From Pseudorhodoplanes sp. (GTDB lineage Bacteria; Pseudomonadota; Alphaproteobacteria; Rhizobiales; Xanthobacteraceae): a stretch of 33,116 nucleotides of DNA. The translations under genes were made by a program, and so were the position numbers. The stretch spans positions 1 through 33,116 of the forward strand of contig WBUW01000001.1 in the NCBI GenBank assembly GCA_008933495.1, written 5' to 3'. The notes under the pieces are model-generated. The model searched no databases, was not told the DNA's origin, and saw only the letters and a program-made list of their open reading frames with translations. Of this stretch, positions 31,676-33,116 are shown piece by piece. Every line of letters starts with the position of its first letter. Within the stretch, counting starts at the first letter, position 1.

Positions 31676-32333
31676 TCTTTGGAACCATTATGGAGCAGAA
31701 TATCTCCCTTGCTCTGCTTGCGTGTGCCGGCGGTTGTGCAGCCAAGATCAGCCGGACTGAGGTTCGGGCTGCGTCATCGCGGCTGCCAGGTACCGGCGGC
31801 GGACGGGTCATCGTTGGCCATTCGACAGGCGATGATGCCGCCCTTGTCACGCTCACCGATGAACCGGCGGTCGTCGAGACCCGCGATATCTTTCCGTCGA
31901 TCGTCGCCGCTCCGTATGACCACGGCGGTATCGTAACCGCCGATGCACCGGGTGACATTCATGCGGTGGCTGTGCAACCGACCGGTGCGCCGAGCTTTGT
32001 TGCGTGGCCGGCGGGTCACCCCGGCCCGGTCCGCTGGGTCGGGTGCCGGTCTCCGATCGCGTCAAATCGTTGCCCGCGGACGGGCTTTGTCCCGGGAGAG
32101 CGCGGCGTAGTCGTCACTTTGCTGCGCCACGTGCAAGTTTTGCGGCCGAGGTTCGACGAATTGCAGCAATTGTCGCTGGCCGACGCGCAAACCTCGGGCG
32201 GGTTGCCGATGAGGGTGGATCAAACGAAACCGGAACGACGACGCGCCGGTCCCGGCGATCGCCGGCCGCTGCCGCGATCGGCCGAATCGTGGAGACTGAG
32301 GCGCCGGGACACATCGGGGTGGCATGCAATTGA
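31672..32333 (+). pseudogene. selD: Decayed selenide, water dikinase (selD) pseudogene
   Basis: The first part (from an ATG at 31690) matches the SelD N-terminus: GGCAAKIS with the Cys and Lys of the active site, VIVGHSTGDDAALVTLTDE, VVETRDIFPSIVAAPYDHGGI and SFVAWPAG. About 160 residues of the middle, including the TDVTGFGLLGH region, are gone. The C-terminus resumes in a second frame (RVPVSDRVKSLPADGLCPG, about 32040-32097), returns to the first (FDELQQLSLADAQTSGGL, about 32153-32206) and ends in the second (AAAIGRIVETEAPGHIGVA, up to 32333). An intact SelD has about 345 residues. The long deletion and frame changes mean it cannot make selenophosphate. It is joined to xdhC by ATGA. Confidence 0.85.
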
Positions 32334-32821
32334 TGGATAGATTTGCAAAATCGAAGCGTCGCGGAAAATATGCAAGGAAGGTTCAACCCATCACCTTCGG
32401 ACCGCTTCCCGGGTATCTCGGTTATCAGATCCGCCAGGCGCAGGTCGCGGTATTCCGCGACTTGGTGGCATCGATTACGGATCTGGAGGTGACGCCGGGC
32501 GAGTACAGTTTGCTCACGCTGCTCGATGAAAATCCGGGCATCAGCCAGATCGATCTGGGAGCGGTGTACGGGCTCGACAAGTCAACTCTATCTTTGGCGG
32601 TCGCCCGACTCGTCAGACGCGGTTTGGTCCGTCGCACGCGCGACCGTGACGACAAGCGCTACTACGCGCTCTGGCTGCTGCCGCTGGGCCGCTCGCTGTT
32701 GCGACGGGCGCGCGCACGGGTTGAGGAGCAGGAACGCGCGATGGACGCGGTCTTGCGGCGCGGCGAGCGCCGGCATCTCCTTGATATGTTGCGACGAATT
32801 TCTCGCGCATTGGATCGTTGA
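32324..32821 (+). CDS. MarR family transcriptional regulator
   Basis: A 165-residue regulator. After a basic N-terminus come a dimerisation helix (FGPLPGYLGYQIRQAQVAVF) and a winged helix spanning about residues 55-120: EYSLLTLLDENPGISQIDLG, YGLDKSTLSLAVARLVRRGL as recognition helix, and the wing RRTRDRDDKRYYALWLLPLG. The C-terminal helices complete the dimer. MarR proteins usually repress nearby genes and let go on binding a phenolic or similar ligand. It starts inside the end of the selD remnant (an ATG at 32333 is also possible). It sits between two copies of the AGTTTG-N5-CAAACT inverted repeat and is the obvious candidate to bind both. Confidence 0.93.
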   Translation: MQLMDRFAKSKRRGKYARKVQPITFGPLPGYLGYQIRQAQVAVFRDLVASITDLEVTPGEYSLLTLLDENPGISQIDLGAVYGLDKSTLSLAVARLVRRGLVRRTRDRDDKRYYALWLLPLGRSLLRRARARVEEQERAMDAVLRRGERRHLLDMLRRISRALDR

Positions 32822-32856
32822 GTCGGCGGAAGCTGCGAACGCACATGCCGCCCGCA

Positions 32857-32883
32857 TTGACATCCTGCGCATTGGAATATAGT
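32857..32883 (+). promoter_or_regulatory. Candidate promoter of the last molybdenum hydroxylase operon
   Basis: TTGACA (32857-32862) is a consensus -35. TATAGT (32878-32883) follows at 15 bases, or TAGTTT (32880-32885) at 17. In both readings the -10 overlaps the left arm of the inverted repeat at 32881-32897, so binding there would repress. Confidence 0.45.
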
Positions 32884-32897
32884 TTGATATACAAACT
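32881..32897. promoter_or_regulatory. MarR-type operator candidate in front of the last operon
   Basis: AGTTTG-ATATA-CAAACT is a perfect 6+6 inverted repeat with a 5-base AT centre. The flank AATAT before it is also shared with the copy at 30787-30805. It lies between the MarR gene and the molybdenum hydroxylase genes that run off the window. Confidence 0.7.
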
Positions 32898-32922
32898 GTT
32901 TTTTGATCAACCGGGAGGGAAA

Positions 32923-32988
32923 ATGTCGCTGCCGCGAAAGACGGTGCGACCAACCGTCCGCCCCCTGGCGCGATCGGGGGCGGCATGA
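32923..32988 (+). CDS. 21-residue leader peptide candidate
   Basis: ATG at 32923-32925 has a strong GGAGGG just upstream (32914-32919). The frame codes for MSLPRKTVRPTVRPLARSGA plus one Ala, Arg/Pro-rich, and ends with a TGA (32986-32988) that overlaps the ATG of the FAD-subunit gene as ATGA. No family is recognised. It may be a translational-coupling leader rather than a functional peptide. The FAD subunit has no good ribosome-binding site of its own. Confidence 0.4.
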   Translation: MSLPRKTVRPTVRPLARSGAA

Positions 32989-33116
32989 TTCAATTCGATT
33001 TCGAATACGAACGGCCCGGCACTCTGGCGGAGGCGGTCATGCTGTTGCGCCGGCGCGGGGCGGACGCGCGCATAATGGCGGGCGGAACAGATTTGTTGCC
33101 AAACATGCGCGTCGAG
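32985..33116 (+). CDS. Molybdenum hydroxylase FAD-binding subunit, N-terminal fragment
   Basis: The first 44 codons of a CoxM/XdhB-type FAD subunit, cut by the window end. It begins MIQFDFEYERPGTLAEAVML, the usual start, and reaches the first FAD loop IMAGGTDLLPNMR. It differs from the FAD subunit at 18293 (LLAGGTDLMPQ), so it is a third molybdenum hydroxylase set in this window. The partner subunits should follow beyond the end. The ATGA overlap with the 21-codon frame upstream suggests coupled translation, and the operator at 32881-32897 suggests MarR control. Confidence 0.88.
   Translation, partial: MIQFDFEYERPGTLAEAVMLLRRRGADARIMAGGTDLLPNMRVE

Noticed and set aside
31672..32340. Intact 222-residue novel protein instead of a selD pseudogene
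   Set aside because: The open frame is longer than the SelD similarity in it, but matching SelD segments alternate between two frames and the conserved middle is absent, which fits decay rather than a new gene.

Overview
The window is high-GC (by eye a little over 60%) and gene-dense. It has the look of an alphaproteobacterium of the order Hyphomicrobiales (Bradyrhizobium or Rhodoplanes-like). The grounds are the many CoA-dependent catabolic genes, the Liv-type importers, and a short intergenic palindromic element near 29.8 kb that resembles repeats I know from that order. No rRNA, tRNA or CRISPR array was seen.

Layout. (A) 1-4224, plus strand: the tail of a molybdenum-hydroxylase FAD subunit and its 2Fe-2S subunit, then a DUF2848 protein, a GntR/FCD regulator, a small cupin and an amidase-signature enzyme. 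(B) 4240-5848, minus strand: an alpha/beta hydrolase translationally overlapped with a NUDIX hydrolase. (C) 5849-6953: a gene-poor scar containing the ruins of an IS3-family transposase. (D) 6954-29521, minus strand: about 22.6 kb of genes all pointing the same way, many joined by 4-base ATGA overlaps. In transcription order they are a GntR regulator, thiolase, acyl-CoA ligase, HyuA and HyuB (hydantoinase/oxoprolinase family), acyl-CoA dehydrogenase, a two-subunit B12-dependent acyl-CoA mutase, a three-subunit molybdenum hydroxylase, a class III CoA-transferase, a V4R-domain protein, a complete Liv-type ABC importer (binding protein, LivH, fused LivM-LivG, LivF), and after a 336-base gap a second acyl-CoA ligase. 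(E) 29850-33116: a YqeB-type molybdenum-hydroxylase maturation gene diverging from xdhC, then a decayed selD, a MarR regulator, a 21-codon leader frame and the start of another molybdenum-hydroxylase FAD subunit.

How it fits together. Region D reads as one self-contained uptake and degradation module. The substrate would be imported by the Liv system, hydroxylated by the molybdenum enzyme, opened or carboxylated by HyuAB at the cost of ATP, activated to a CoA thioester, rearranged by the mutase, dehydrogenated and cleaved by the thiolase. The substrate is unknown. The mutase keeps the Tyr and Arg that mark methylmalonyl-CoA mutase, so its substrate probably carries a free carboxylate. I do not recognise this gene combination as a described pathway.

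Region E pairs xdhC and yqeB with a pseudogene of selD, the selenophosphate synthetase. That is the signature of the selenium-dependent molybdenum hydroxylase system, here apparently losing its selenium supply. The same inverted repeat, AGTTTG-N5-CAAACT, lies in the yqeB/xdhC divergent promoter and in front of the molybdenum-hydroxylase operon at the window end. This suggests that the MarR regulator between them controls both.
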